DNA of 64,000 nt from Smittia aterrima (lineage: Eukaryota > Arthropoda > Insecta > Diptera > Chironomidae), in assembly GCA_033063855.1 (NCBI GenBank), contig CP093831.1, positions 17,422,001-17,486,000 on the forward strand. Reading direction: 5' to 3'. The notes beneath the pieces were generated by a model. The model ran no database searches, was not told where the DNA came from, and saw only the letters and a program-made list of their open reading frames with translations. This document shows positions 50,431 through 62,835 of the stretch, in pieces (positions within the stretch are counted from its first letter, which is position 1; every line of letters starts with the position of its first letter). Both the position numbers and the translations under genes were made by a program.

Positions 50431-51859
50431 ATGAAGCAATTTCTGTTTGCTTTTCTTTTGCTGTCAATCTTCTTGCCTTCGACACTTCCGCAAATATACG
50501 AAGAAACAATGAACGACATGTTGATTCAATGTAACAAATATCAATCAGAGATGTTTGCTGATAACCGAACGACACACTCTTGTGAAAAAGAAAATTACAG
50601 TGAAAACTTTAGTTATGTCATCGCTCAGCTAGAAACAGAATATTCTAAAAAGAACTTTTGGTGTTTTCTATTTTTAAAAGATGAATATTTCAAGTTAAAA
50701 TTTAAATTTTGGTTTTCTCACAAAAACTTTGATGTCGATGCGGTGAGTTGTAATTTGAATGTGGACGATGTTCTACTTTGACTCTTCTTTGACTCTTCTG
50801 GTTTTTTCTTCTTCAGTATGGAGTGAAATTTAACAAACCTTCCGGTGACAAATGGGAATCTCGAGCTTTGTTTAAGACTTCATTCGCTATTGTTGTCCCA
50901 AAAGAGTATTTTCCCCTTCCCGAAATATTCGGAATGGAAATCAACGGAATTGACAAGTGTCCACTTTGTGGTAGAAAGATTGATGTTTTTGAAACAGCAA
51001 AAAGAATTTCTGGCGGTGAGGAGTCATCGGCTGTCAAATGGCCATGGCACGCAGCAATTTATCAGATTACACCTTCGAGTTTTAACTATCAATGCGGTGG
51101 CTCAATGATTCAAAGCAATGCTGTGATAACTGCTGGTAAATTTATTCTCATTTGAGCGCTTAAATAATTAGCAATTCATATTAATTCAAAAGCTCATTGT
51201 GTCACGAAAAGCGGTCAAAAGCTAAAAGAGCAAACCCTTCACGTGGGGCTTGGCGAAACAGAAATGATGGTTGATTCTGGGCTCCGATCCGGCGTTTTCA
51301 AGTCGATTGTTCATCAGAACTTTGATCATTACACAATGGAGAATGACATCGCCCTTCTCGTCCTCGAGAATCAAATTAAATATTCCACAACAGTTCTCCC
51401 AATTTGTTTACCGACAAAAGGAATTGTTCTCGATGGAAGAGGGTTCATTGTTGGATTCGGAAGCACGGAAGTTGAAGTTGATAGCTCGCTGATGTTGATG
51501 GAAGCTGAAATTCCCTTAGCAACAAACGAAGATTGCTTTGATAGCAATGACTTCTTCGGAGTTATTTTTGGTCAAGATAAATTTTGTGCGGGACAAGAAG
51601 GCAAACTCAAAAATGTTTGCGAAGGTCTGACGATATTGTTTGCTTTCTCTTCAAGCTTTTTATCTCAAAAACTTCACTTTAAGGCGACACTGGAGGTGGA
51701 TTTTACTTCAACAAAGATGGATTGTGGTTCTTGAAAGGCATTTCATCTGAAACAAGTCGAACTGGAAGTGGAATCAATCCAACTTGCTCTGAATTTGCAA
51801 TCTTCACTGAAGTCGAAAAGCATTTGGACTGGATCAGCGAAACACTAAACGCGATTTAA
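50431..51859 (+). CDS. Secreted gd-like serine protease homolog, catalytic Ser replaced by Thr
   Basis: Four exons (50431-50742, 50817-51135, 51193-51624, 51684-51859) give 412 aa. A signal peptide (KQFLFAFLLLSIFLPSTLPQ) is followed by an N-terminal domain of about 150 residues with spaced Cys and ending INGIDKCPLCG. The pattern resembles the N-terminal domain of gastrulation-defective-type proteases, which is an inference. The trypsin-fold domain starts at RISGGEESSA. His is present in TAAHC, formed across an intron, and Asp in NDIALL. The expected GDSGG reads GDTGG: the codon after GAC is ACT, made clear because the exon begins GC GAC ACT GGA. A Thr nucleophile is not usual in this fold, so the protein may be a non-catalytic homolog. 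An initiator-like TCAGTC lies at 50374 and a poly(A) signal at about 51869. Confidence 0.88.
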
Positions 51860-52048
51860 GTTGTTTTTCGAATAAACTCAAAAAAGTGATAAGAAGTTGA
51901 AAGGTCAGATGGAATCTCTAGAAAACCAAATTTCTTTAATTGAGAAGCTCATAACAATCTGCGTTCAAGTCATAAAGGTCATGTTTTCAATCTTGAACGA
52001 AGCAATTGTGAGAAATACTTTTAGTCGACGAAAACTTACGCGGCAAAA

Positions 52049-53557
52049 ATGTTCATCAGACTCCTCGTTATCGGTTTATTCATGGCAATGTCAACTTGTC
52101 AAGTTTACGAGGAGCCTCTCAGTGATTTACTTGTCGAGTGTAACGCATATCAATCGAAAGTTAATTTCAAAAACCGAACAGCTCATCCGTGCGAAAAAGA
52201 CGATCCTGACGGAGATTTCACTTATTTCATTTCTCCAATGAAAACTCGTTACTCAAATCGCGAATTTCTTTGTGTTCTGTTCTTCAAAAATGAATTCTCG
52301 TCGTTGGACTTTAAGCTTCTTTTCTCTCACAGTCAGTTCATCGTTGATGCGGTGAGAACAATCATACAATGTGCGCGGAGTCATTGATAAGAGTAATTGT
52401 GTTGACAGTACGGAATTAAATTCAACAAACCTGTTGGGAGTTCTTTGGAAACGAGCGTGCTATTTGAGCTTTCAGTTCTTGTTCTGCTTCCTGACATTAG
52501 CTCACCTCCACTCGAAATCCTTGAATGGAGAATGAATGGCGTTGACATGTGCCCGGCTTGCGGTGAAAAGTCGCAATCAAAAGGATTAATCTCTGGAGGC
52601 GATGAAGTTACTGCTGCTCAATGGCCTTGGCATGTTAGCTTGTGGAAACGTACGGCTTCTCAGATCAGTTACATTTGCGGTGAGAGTTTCCTTTCTTTTC
52701 AGTTTGAAATCAAAATTCCATCATTTTTTTCGATTAGGCGGATCGATTTTGAATAAGAAATGGATAATTTCTGCAGGTTAGAAGACACGAAAGCTTTTAC
52801 AAAGCTTCTAAACAAATCAATTTCAGCTCATTGCATGATCAACTCGGGCCAAATTGTTAGTGAAAACGTTCTCAACATCAGAATTGGAACAGAGAAGCGT
52901 CTATCATCTTCCTACAAACAATACAGCGTTTCAACTTTGATTGTTCACGAAAGCTACGGCCACGAAAACTTTGAAAACGACATCGCTTTGATGAAGTTGA
53001 AGGAAACTTTAGTTTTGTCGACAAACTTTCGTTCAATTTGTTTCTCGCAGTTGGAAACATTGCCGCAGGCTTCAAGAGGGATCGCTGTTGGTTACGGAAG
53101 CACTGACAAGCAAAACGATTATTCGGACATCCTACGACAAGCGGAAATGCCGATCGTCGAAAAGGAGGATTGTCTTGACAGCGATCCAAATTTCTTTCGA
53201 ACTTTTCTCTTCCCAGGTAATTTCTGTGCAGGTGAACTCGGAGTGAAGAAAGGCGTTTGCTCAGGGGACTCAGGTGAATTCGATATCTTTTGTCGTTTAT
53301 ATTTGGTGACCTTTTGTTCGACAGGTGGAGGCTTCTACGTTCGAGTCAACAACAATTGGTATCTGCAAGGCATCACATCTAACACAAAAGTGTCAAAAGA
53401 TTCATTGAATCCAACTTGTAACTTTGCTTCGTACGCAATCTTCACCAACGTCACGTTCTATTCTGGTAAACCATTTTCTTTTTTCTGCTTTTATTCAGTT
53501 AAAGGAAATCACTCTCTCCTGTTAGATTGGATCAATGACAAAATTATCTCCAATTAA
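52049..53557 (+). CDS. Secreted gd-like serine protease, catalytic triad intact
   Basis: Six exons (52049-52351, 52409-52679, 52738-52776, 52827-53273, 53325-53465, 53526-53557) give 410 aa. It is the tandem paralog of the preceding gene: same signal peptide layout, same N-terminal domain (LVECNAYQSK, HPCEKDD, YGIKFNKP) and NGVDMCPACG before the protease domain, which starts LISGGDEVTAAQWPWH. His lies in SAAHC, Asp in NDIALMKL and Ser in GDSGG, so it should be active. First-exon structure is shared with the paralog, but two additional introns split the protease domain, one of them leaving a 39-base exon. The substrate is unknown; gd-like proteases act in extracellular zymogen cascades. A poly(A) signal lies near 53668. 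Confidence 0.9.
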
Positions 53558-56179
53558 TGAAACGGAAACGACCTTTAGACCTATCAACGACGCGAAGGAA
53601 ATTGTCTCGTTTTCTTCATCTATGATAAAGAAAAATTATACTCTGACAACCTTTCAGATTACTTTCAAATAAAAAAAGCTTTTGTGTTTGTTACTTCTCA
53701 ATTTTCAAGTCGCTTTATTCAGAATTTTCTTTTGCTCGATTGAAACAAGAATGCATTTTGTCTTGTTCAAGTAAAATACTTTGAGCGTGGGAGGAAGTGG
53801 AAAGCTTTCGTAAGTGATTGAAAGCTCATTTTCAAAACTTTGACTTTCCTGAATTTCATGCTTGAATTAAATCTTGTTCCATTGAAGCATCTTCAAAGCT
53901 TTGATGATAAAAGCTTCAAGTCTTATTATAATTAGGGTTCGCTAATATCATCTTTCTCCTTTTCCTTTGTGTATCAAGCCAAGTCTTCTCGTCTCTGTTC
54001 TCTAGTTACTTCATCTTAATGATCCATTAACTTATGATACTAAATTGTTAGCGCCTTCAGGATGTTAATTAATGTTTATTTAAGATCTCAATTTCCATTC
54101 AAATTTTAAAATTCTTCTAGAACAAAATATCACGCGACATTCGCAAAACTTAGCCGAGCCTCGGATGGATTTCTTTTCTCAAAACACTCAAATATTCGTG
54201 ACAATCATTCTCCGCGGTTGATAAGCTCCTCGATATCCGGATAATACGTTTGTGGATCTTGAGATTTTGGGAACATTCTAACCATACTATCAGTTACAAG
54301 GACTTAAGCCACTTAAGATTTATGCTTCATACGTTTCCAATAGATTTAAGTTTAGTTTAAGATGCTTGAGTATCGTAAAGAGCATAAGAAATATATTTTT
54401 TTCACCTAATCCTAAAACATTTTCATGAATTTTCAGAATAAATTTTAACTTCAATTTCTTATGAGCACTCTTTTGATTTCTGATTTCAATAAACGATTTC
54501 GTTGAACTTCTTTCTGGGGAAATGAACGGGAAGCCGATTAGTGAACAATTTAAAATATTTAAGCTAAACTCTTGGACCGCTAAGATTTCTTTTTTGACAA
54601 ATGAGACCGATCAATTAAGATGCTAAAATATATTTTTGAAGTTTTAAAGTTTTCTTAATTTTTTTTTGTTAGTTTTTCAATTTTAATTTTCTTGCACTAA
54701 CTTAAGTTGAACATAAATTAATTTCATGTGAAAAATTAGATTATATAGAAATATGAAAAAATAATAAGCTACAAAGTCTCTCTTAAATAACCTTTGAATT
54801 AAAAATAAACCTGACAAATACTTTTTAAAGTCTTTCAATTATTTTCATTCGATATGAATCATTCGAAAAAGAAGAGAACGAGCTCAATAATTTTATATGA
54901 TGGAAATAATTCTACAAATCACTTGAAATTTTTATTTAGTGTCGCAGTTGTTGCCAAACCTTTTATTACACTCATCACTGATCAATTTTCTTAATATTTT
55001 CCTTAAAGCAACATTCAATGGAGCGCGTGCAAAGCTTTAAAGTTTAATGTGCATTCATAGTTGAAGCTCATCACTCGGCAAACATTTTCCTAAACGTCAT
55101 TTTTCATATCACAGACTTTCATTTTTACAAACAACATTTACGCTTTGTCAGTGCCAGAGCTTTGAAAATGTCTCGAAAAAACTTTTTGGACTTTCGTCTT
55201 TTAGTCACTATAAAAATATCTTCTGGAACTTTCGTTTTCTTTGCATTTGCTTAGCAAAAATCAAGCGGAAGAGTCTTTTTTCGGAGAGAGCAAAAAAAAA
55301 TATTTATTATCACAATTTTTTTTTGTTTTGAACGTCTAGCTTGGGAATGCGAAATTGATTGCAGAGCTTTTTTCAGGGCCAAGCAATTTCAATAAATTTT
55401 CAACGATGGCGGATGAGCTCGGGGCATTTGGAGCTTTCATGTTTCATTTATGAGACAAACGTCCACAAGTTACGTGAGTGAATTATATTCTAAAATGATC
55501 GCGTTACTCGATGAAACTCAACAAACTTCGAGTTCATCAAAAATTAATGAAAGCCCCGAGACATCTGTCGATTTAAAAGATTTTCAAGTGGAATAAAAAA
55601 CCTTCTTGTTCGGCAAAAACTGCGACAGCTCGAAGCATTGATAATTGTTTTTGTTTCTAGTGCTTTACAAGATAAACTTCCATTTCCTTGGAAATGTAAA
55701 ACTTTTCAAAAGTCATTCATTCAAATAAAAATTATCTTTCCCGGGACTCGCCACCAAGTTAATCTTCATCACAAACAAGCGCGAATTATTATTTTGATTT
55801 ATCACATTTGAGTTTTCTCTTGGAAGAATTTTCTTATCTTTTTTTTCGTTTGCATTGTGCAGTTTCACTAAATTCCTGTTCTAACTACTGAGCGATGCTG
55901 TGGCGGTCCTCGAGAAGAGATCAGAAACAAGTAATTGTAAATTGTGTCAATCTTAAAAGTTCTCCTACAGCTTTGAAATGTTTAAATTTAAAAGGCCTAA
56001 TCGTAGTGAGTTTTTGGTTTGGGAAAGCTTCAAAGAACTTAGAACTGAGAAGTTGATAAGTTCGGCAACAATTAGTTTTAGAATTTCCTTCACGTTCATT
56101 TTTTTTTTTTTGGAAAACTTCATTTGCATTTGAGTTGTCGCGCAGCGAAGAAATGCTTTGATATTTTTAAGAGATAGCT
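53558..56179. other. Gene-free AT-rich interval
   Basis: About 2.6 kb between the second protease and the 3' end of the acyltransferase-like gene. No open frame with a recognisable domain, no RNA gene and no transposon ends were seen. The first ~120 bases are 3' UTR of the protease gene. Confidence 0.55.
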
Positions 56180-59014
56180 TTAAGGTTCAAGAATAGATTG
56201 CTTGTCATTGTTATAAATTGATTCACACGTCATGTTAACTCCATTTTGACCTGCTTTGCCGTTAACATGATTTCCATTTGCCTTACCGTTCTCTTCGTGT
56301 TTGACGTTGTCTTCTTCTACGCAATCGAAAGGAGTGAAGACGATTCTCGCCATTTCAAATTCTTTCTCAAATCCGAGCTTCTTATACAAACTTTTCGATG
56401 CTTCGTTCTCATGCCGAATCAAGACAAAAGGCTTGTACCCTCTATCGATAACCAACCGGGCGAGGTTCTGAGCCAAGTAAATTCCGTAGCTACAAATGAA
56501 TTTTAAATTGATAAAAGTTTGTTTAAGAGCTTATCAAACTTTTCTTACCCTTTGCGTCGATGTTCTGGCTTAGTTTGCATGCTGAACATCGCTCCATAGT
56601 AACTTTGAACCATCCAAGCAGCGATTTCTCCATCGAGCGTGAAGATTCCGTAGCCTTGACAACCAGAAAAAAAAAGTTTAGAAAGCCGCGAAAAGAAATT
56701 GAAAGCTCGTTAAGCCTTTTGAAAGCTCTTCTCGTTAAAATTCAAACTCACCTGGGAGACAAGCTGCGAGTTTCTCAAACACTTCAATACACTCAATCTC
56801 GCTTGCTGGATACAAGTCGTGGATTCCTTTGACGTCGTCTTCGCATAGCGGTCTCATTTCCTATGCAAAACAATTAGACGAATGTAATTACACGACATTA
56901 AGCGACTTACCACATCATTGGTCGGTAATTCTCCTAAATCCAAGCAATCGGGGCTTCCATTACAAACAAAAACTTCTCCTTGGATGTGCTCAACGTGGCC
57001 GAGAGTTTTGAGAAACTCTTCGATGCGCTCCATAATATTTACAGGCGTATAATTCAGGTACATTGGTATCGACCAATCGAAAAGCACATCCTCACTCTTT
57101 ATCAACTCAACATACTCCAAACAGTCGATAGGACAGAAGAAAGCGAAACTTTCGTAAATGTTGTTGTTCGGGGTGAGCGTGCATCCGGGAAAATGCAGAC
57201 AAACTTCTTCCTCAGGCCAGTTCTTTGAGACATAAAAGTAAAACTGCCAAACTCGATGACTCAAATACGTTTTGATGGTTTGGTGAAACTGAATTGAGAG
57301 AAAGAATTCTTTTTATCAACGTGATGAGATTTAATCAGACATCGTGACCTCCGCAAACTCAAATAAGTTTGAACGTGCAAGATGTCTTCGCGTGCGACCT
57401 CTTGCGACTACATTTCAATTTTCGTTTATAAAATATCTCACTGATTATTTCGGTGTCATATGAAACGAAAAGACTGCAACATCAACAACGAGCAAGTTAA
57501 AAAGGAAACAATAAAACATTGCCTCGTGCATTTGGATGTCAAGGTCGAGGAGAAAACTAAAAGAGCTGACGCTTCGTCCGCATGCCAAATCGCCGTTTCA
57601 GCTGTTCACGTTATGACAAAGAGGGAGGCGATAAAAGCTTCCAATGGGCCTCGTTAGTAATGCGCCTCGATTTCTCTTTATATCCAACCCGACTTGGCGC
57701 CTTCTCCGCTTCTTACTCAAACGATCAGCTTGCACAACTTTGAAATGCCAAGCTCGTTGGAAAGTTCTTCTGGGATAATTTGAACTTTTTTTTTTACTTT
57801 CGAGAAATGCGAGCTCCTAATTGATAGTTAGAAGCCAACGCCATCCAATTTTAACCTTGACTTTTACTATGAAATATTTTCTTGGATTCTCCTGCGATAT
57901 GCGAATTTTCTAGTTTTGTCCTTCACCTTCCGAAAGATTCCACGCTATCAACCAAGAAGACCGTGAACATTAACTTTCCCCAAGAGAGAAATAAAGCTTT
58001 ATACTGGCGAAAAATTGAAAGTTAAACTCAACAATGTCGATTAACCCATTTTATCATCACTAAGTTGCCTTTTGCTTCTGCCTTGAATTGTCAGAAACAA
58101 AAGCGAATCTGCACTTGAAATGAGAGTTCTTGACGCTCGTGTGAGTCACACTTCAGTTAGCACGGAACGTTCGCTTTTTAAACGGCATAAGGATTATTTT
58201 TTCATTTTTACAACAACCTGACAGGCTTATGGTGGAGAGAGACATGAAATCCATCGAGAATCGGGCTCATAATTAACTGTAATGATATTCACATTTGTGC
58301 ATCGCAAAGTGGCGTTTCCACAACTCTTAATGAAAACATATCGCTTTTCATTTCGCTAAAGCGGAAACTGAAGGTGCCCTCTCTCGATCCTTTAACATGC
58401 CACGCCGAGAAAATCGATTTCTAAGTTTATTTAAATTATGAAGTTTCTCTTTACTTTGCCCGCTAAGTTTCGCATTTGAATTTGCCGGCGAGAAAAATTG
58501 TTTTACCGCGAAGAGGGAGGAAATGAATCGTTAGTTTCAGTAGTCGATTTGAAGAGTTCTAGCTGCAAGATTCTTGAAAGCTCTTTGGAGAATCAAAGGA
58601 TTCCGTCACTTCCACTAAGTCTACTTTTGAATGCTCAAACACGTTTCACAGTCACCCCAAATACGACAATAGAGCAATCGTTCAAATGCTAATTTATTCA
58701 CATAATGTCGAAAGTGACCGAGAACCGTCTGGGTCTGAGATGGGTGGTAGAAGGTTGTTTCCGAATTAGAGCAAAATGAAAAAGCTTCGGGATACTCAGA
58801 GACGTTTGCTTTGCTTGAACTTGTTGGAACATTCATTCGTATCAAGCAAGAAAAATATTTCGGTCTCAACATTTTTTATCTTTGAACAAATTCTCTTTTA
58901 ATTTGAACTCACCTTCAATGCGTGTGGCAAATGTTTTTCTAGCACTTTTAGAATACTCGGCAATTCATCATCTTGCACCAGTCGAAATAATTTGCCTTCG
59001 GGAATGATTTCCAT
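56180..59014 (-). CDS. GNAT acyltransferase, glycine N-acyltransferase-like
   Basis: Five minus-strand exons (58913-59014, 56911-57288, 56752-56860, 56549-56654, 56180-56489) give 334 aa. The first exon starts MEIIPEGKLFRLVQDDELPS, typical of insect GLYAT-like proteins. Exon 2 holds the N-terminal half (VWQFYFYVSKNWPEEEV). Exon 4 encodes GYGIFTLDGEIAAWMVQSYY and the lead-in MQTKPEHRRKG. The acetyl-CoA loop is R-R-K-G-Y-G across the exon 4/5 junction (G232, G234), followed by IYLAQNLARLVI and then NEASKSLYKKLGFEKEFEMA, the last beta strands of the fold. The C-terminal ~45 residues are polar and Asn rich. It likely transfers an acyl group from acyl-CoA to an amine; the acceptor is unknown. Intron 1 (57289-58912) is 1.6 kb with no other supported exon. 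Confidence 0.88.
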
Positions 59015-61550
59015 GTCTGCAAGAAGATATAATTCTGGTCTTAGGTCTAAATGAATTATTTATTTAGTAAAAAATGCTTCTAGCCGAGGAAATCTGAGGG
59101 TTGATTGAGTTAAATTACTGACGAAGCCTCTACCGTCTCACCGAAGCGCAAAACGGTTTCTGTTTGCGGAACCTCATTACTCGATTCATTGTAGCGAGAG
59201 AGATGAGGAAAATCTTCTTCGTTGGAGCTCTTGATGGGCTTCTCATTAAATTGTTTTTTGCTTCTTTTTCATCTTGTCGGGAACTAAGGAGAAGCTTTTG
59301 GCTATGTGAGAAGAAACCCAACAAGACAGCCCTAAACTTCTTAGCTAATGACTTTAGACGTTGAACATGTTCGAACACGACAAAAACGATTTCGAAATGA
59401 AATATTTGTTGATTGATTCTCCAAAACATTCACTAAAAGGAAACGAAGAAATGAACAGCAAATTGCTTAAGGCTGAAGACTTTCTAACGAAAATTTCCTG
59501 AATATTTAATTTTTCTCACAATAATTTGCTCGTCGATTTCGTGAAAAGAAAAAATATTTTGATTTATTCGAGAGTTTACATGAGTGAAGCTTAATTGGAA
59601 AAGCAACTTAATTTCTCCTCCTCCGCAAATTTTCCTTATGAATGATTAACTTTTCTTTGAGATCAAAGTTTAATGAAACTGACAAGAACAAAATAAAACT
59701 GCGCCATTTTATGTCTAACGAGCTTTTTGACTTTTCATCCTTACTCGTTCTAGAACATCAATAACGATTTCATTTAAGCTATCGAAACGGTTAATCATTG
59801 TCGAAGAGAAGAAAGGAAAATAACTTTTGGACTCACCACTTTGAATGCTCGTCATTAGCTTGAAGGTTCCGTTCGTCAGACGACAAATTTGTTAACAAGA
59901 AATGAGACAAAAGTTGTCGAATCGCGGATAAATAAACTTTGATTAGGTTAAGGGAGTTTAGGCCTTTAGGATGGAGGAAGACTCCAAGGCCTAATTCCCG
60001 TCGCTGCGACTGTTCTTAACTGTTTGATATGTTCGTTCAGTCTCACGATCCTTAGCGAATCATCAGTAAAACAATAAAATAAGAACTTTTATGATTGTTT
60101 TGCGAGCTTCGTTGTTACTTTTGCAACCTCACACGCCTCACACGTATTTCGCTAGAATCGGCTCGGCTCAAGGCCTCAGGATTTTATTATTGTCGTCTGT
60201 TCCGTCTTACACCCCAGTCGTGAACTTTCAACGGCAGACTCGACTTTCGATTTTCTTCTGCCTCATTCACTTGCGAGACGATTTACGGCGACTTCAACAA
60301 TCGCGGGCGACGCAAAATGGCACAAAAATACTTTCACGGTAATCGCGTTTGAACTTCAATCAGCAACTATTCGCTAACGCAGACTTTTTCGCAATTTTCT
60401 GCTCCTTCTTCTTCTTCACCGTCTCAGGAAAATTTATTAGTTTCCTCTCTCACTTTTCAGATTTAAAGCTTCCGAACTTTCCTGTGTTAGGAAACTGGGA
60501 GTGTGAGGTTGCCGTGAGATCTTTTTTCCTTCCCGAAATTGATTCACTTTGTGGGCTATGAAGACACTGAGAAACAGAAATTTTAATGTCTGCCTTGGAA
60601 ACTTTTTTTTTTCTTCCTTTGGTCGATGGAGAGTTTCCTTGTTCCTTCCCGTTTGCTTCGATGTCTGCCCAAAAACTGCATGAGAAAATATTTTTGCGAC
60701 ACGAAGTATGATTCAACGTGCTTGCTCTCGCTCGAAACGCAATCCGAAGGAAAAAGTTTATGTTCGGATTTTTATGCTCGAGAGAACTTTTCTCCTTTCG
60801 TTCCTCTCTCGCACATGTTGGATTTCGATTGCGGTTCGAGTGAATGAGAAGGAGGTAGACTTGCCGTATGTTCCGAGTAAACAAAATGAACTCGCTCTCG
60901 TTGAATGAATGAAAACGAACCACCTGAAGGGGGAAGGGAACGGGATAGGCAAAAAAGGAAAAAAGCTCTGAGTTTAACATTGATCGATGAAACGAGAGAG
61001 CCTACTCGTTGTCAGATTTAAATGTGGGTCTCATGCGTGCTGTGAATGTTGGATAAACATATTCAAATATTTATGTTCTGAATCGAATTGATTCTGCTAT
61101 TGAAACTCTTGAATTACTTAATTTTCTTTTATTATCAGAATAATCTATACGATAGAGAAAATGATGAAAGCAGCTGTTTATGCTTGAAAGCTCGTTCAAG
61201 CTTGCGCAATAATCGCATGAGGCCACTTCGCATGTTCGCATGTTTTGAAATCACTTCGGCCGGAAAAACTTTTTTAGACGAATAAATTAAGATGAGGAGT
61301 TTTTGTATCAAATTTGTTTTCTTATCGAACTAAACATTTTCATCAACAAATTTTTGAATATTTCTTCAAAGTTTTTGATCAAAACAATTGTAAGAATTTA
61401 ATTCCCATCAAATATTTTAATCTGTCAAAGTTTACTCTGCGAAAAATCGAGGGTTGCGTGGGAGTTCCTTCGAGCGCTTTAGTTTTTACGCAGAATTCGA
61501 TTCATTTGAATTTTCAACTCGACGACGATAAATAAAATCTGTGACAAACA
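59015..61550. other. Gene-free interval with divergent promoters
   Basis: This lies between the starts of the acyltransferase-like gene (-) and TMEM230 (+), so it must contain both promoters. Apart from a strong hairpin at 59952-59999 and an initiator-like TCAGT near 60037, nothing specific was recognised. The open frames at 60450-60980 (-) and 60091-60342 (+) lack domains and splice partners. Confidence 0.5.
59952..59999. repeat. Strong three-part hairpin
   Basis: Three collinear paired blocks: GGGA (59952-59955) with TCCC (59996-59999), TTAGGCCTT (59958-59966) with AAGGCCTAA (59986-59994), and GGAG (59973-59976) with CTCC (59982-59985), closing a GAAGA loop. That is 17 base pairs with small bulges, far more GC-rich than its surroundings. 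It is too short for a typical insect pre-microRNA. Function is unknown. Confidence 0.65.
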
Positions 61551-61983
61551 ATGAGAAGGTCAGGCTATAATCCTCTCAACAGTAACAAAGAAGGTGAAAA
61601 TGGAAAGGACGAGGTTGATTGCGAACTTGAGGACCTTGAAGAAGCGAAACCATTCACAGAAATCCGACTGGGCGAAGAAAAGTCATACAAAAAAACTTTG
61701 TGCCTTGTTTTTGTACTCTTCTTCGTTGGATTTGTAAGTATTCAGCGAAGTCTTCCAAATGTTTCCGTTTCTAATGTAAAATATTTTGCAGTTTACTCTG
61801 ACGACTTCGACTTTAATTCTTCTTGGCCATCTTGATAACAAGCTCTATGCAGATCGATTAATTCCACTCATCATTCTTGGATTTCTGATGTTCATTCCTG
61901 GAGCTTATTACATGAGAATAGTTTATTACACTTTTCGAGGTCGATCAGGATTTTCATACGAGATGATACCATCTTGTTATTAA
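61551..61983 (+). CDS. TMEM230: TMEM230 homolog
   Basis: Two exons, 61551-61733 and 61792-61983, give 124 aa (human TMEM230 is 120-183 depending on isoform). The N-terminal ~45 residues are polar. Two membrane helices follow: KKTLCLVFVLFFVGFFTLTT and LIPLIILGFLMFIPGAYYMR. The diagnostic C-terminal block ADRLIPLIILGFLMFIPGAY, then RIVYYTFRGRSGFSYEMIP, corresponds closely to the TMEM230 consensus (ADR..P...G...F.PG.Y.LRI.YY...G..G.SY..IP). In vertebrates it is a secretory, recycling and synaptic vesicle protein. The intron is 58 bases, phase 0. Confidence 0.92.
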
Positions 61984-62120
61984 AGAAGCTATAAGTTGTA
62001 ATTTTGTGAACCAAAGCGAATGCCTTATCTACAATATTCTTAATTTTAGACTATACCGCTTTGTACAATCTCGAATTCTGTTTTTATTTCAATTTTAAGA
62101 GAACGATTTTTTAGACAAAT

Positions 62121-62834
62121 TCAACAAAGAAATTTTTTGATTTCATCATCGTAAGCGACGTCTAGGCACGAACTTCCTTCGTTGTCTAAAATATCTTTGT
62201 TGGCTCCGTGTTCTAAGAGCAGTTTTACGCAATCCTTATGGCCACAGGATGAAGAGTAGAAGAGCGCAGTTTGCCCGTCACTATCTTGCAAATCGATGTT
62301 GATGGATTTCGTATTGAGGACGAGTCTAAGAATTTCGGGATTTCCTCGATCGCTTGACCAGTGAATCAAACCCAAGCCTGAGTCGTCAAGAGTGTTGAGT
62401 TCACTTGAGTCTATTGTAGCAAGAAGCTTTTTCAGTTGCTCAGCGTTTCCTTCTCTTATAAAGTCTTCGATTGTTTTGTCCGAATCTTTGATGGCCTCTT
62501 CAAATTTAGGTCTTGAAACTGACGCTCCAAAGCTTCCTGACGATTCCTTTTCGCCATCAATCCATTTTGGTGAAAGTTTGGTTAGAAGTTCGACGTAAAG
62601 TTTCATGGCTTCAACCTTCGACATCGATTGTAAAGCTGCCCAAGCATCGTATTTTGCTCTTTCTTGGATTTTGAAAAACGAAGGTCTTGATTGAGTTTTC
62701 GTGTCGAGTTCGCCTATGGTCGACTGTTTATAAAATGCATAAAATTGAAGTAAATCGTTCTTGTTGAATTCATTATGATGAGACTGTATATAGTTAGCGG
62801 CTAAATTAAAAGTACTTTCTACGTTGTCAGACAT
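62121..62834 (-). CDS. ACBD6: ACBD6-type acyl-CoA-binding ankyrin protein (second cistron)
   Basis: A single-exon ORF of 237 aa on the minus strand. The start ATG at 62834-62832 lies one base after the SLIRP stop (TAG G ATG), within the same exon. Residues ~8-95 form an acyl-CoA-binding domain: FNLAANYIQSHHNEFNKNDL, LQFYAFYKQSTIGELDT and KYDAWAALQSMSKVEAMKLY include the Tyr and Lys that contact acyl-CoA. From about 150 to the end are two to three ankyrin repeats (GLGLIHWSSDRGNPEILRLV, DGQTALFYSSSCGHKDCVKL). ACBD6 proteins bind long-chain acyl-CoA and help protein N-myristoylation. Starting further upstream (to 62900) would overlap SLIRP in another frame, so MSDNVES is the better start. It is probably translated from the SLIRP mRNA by reinitiation. 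Confidence 0.93.
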   Translation of the reverse strand: MSDNVESTFNLAANYIQSHHNEFNKNDLLQFYAFYKQSTIGELDTKTQSRPSFFKIQERAKYDAWAALQSMSKVEAMKLYVELLTKLSPKWIDGEKESSGSFGASVSRPKFEEAIKDSDKTIEDFIREGNAEQLKKLLATIDSSELNTLDDSGLGLIHWSSDRGNPEILRLVLNTKSINIDLQDSDGQTALFYSSSCGHKDCVKLLLEHGANKDILDNEGSSCLDVAYDDEIKKFLC

Positions 62835-62835
62835 C

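Noticed and set aside
60450..60980. 176-aa minus-strand ORF
   Set aside because: Low-complexity, no domain or splice signals, and antisense frames are equally open.
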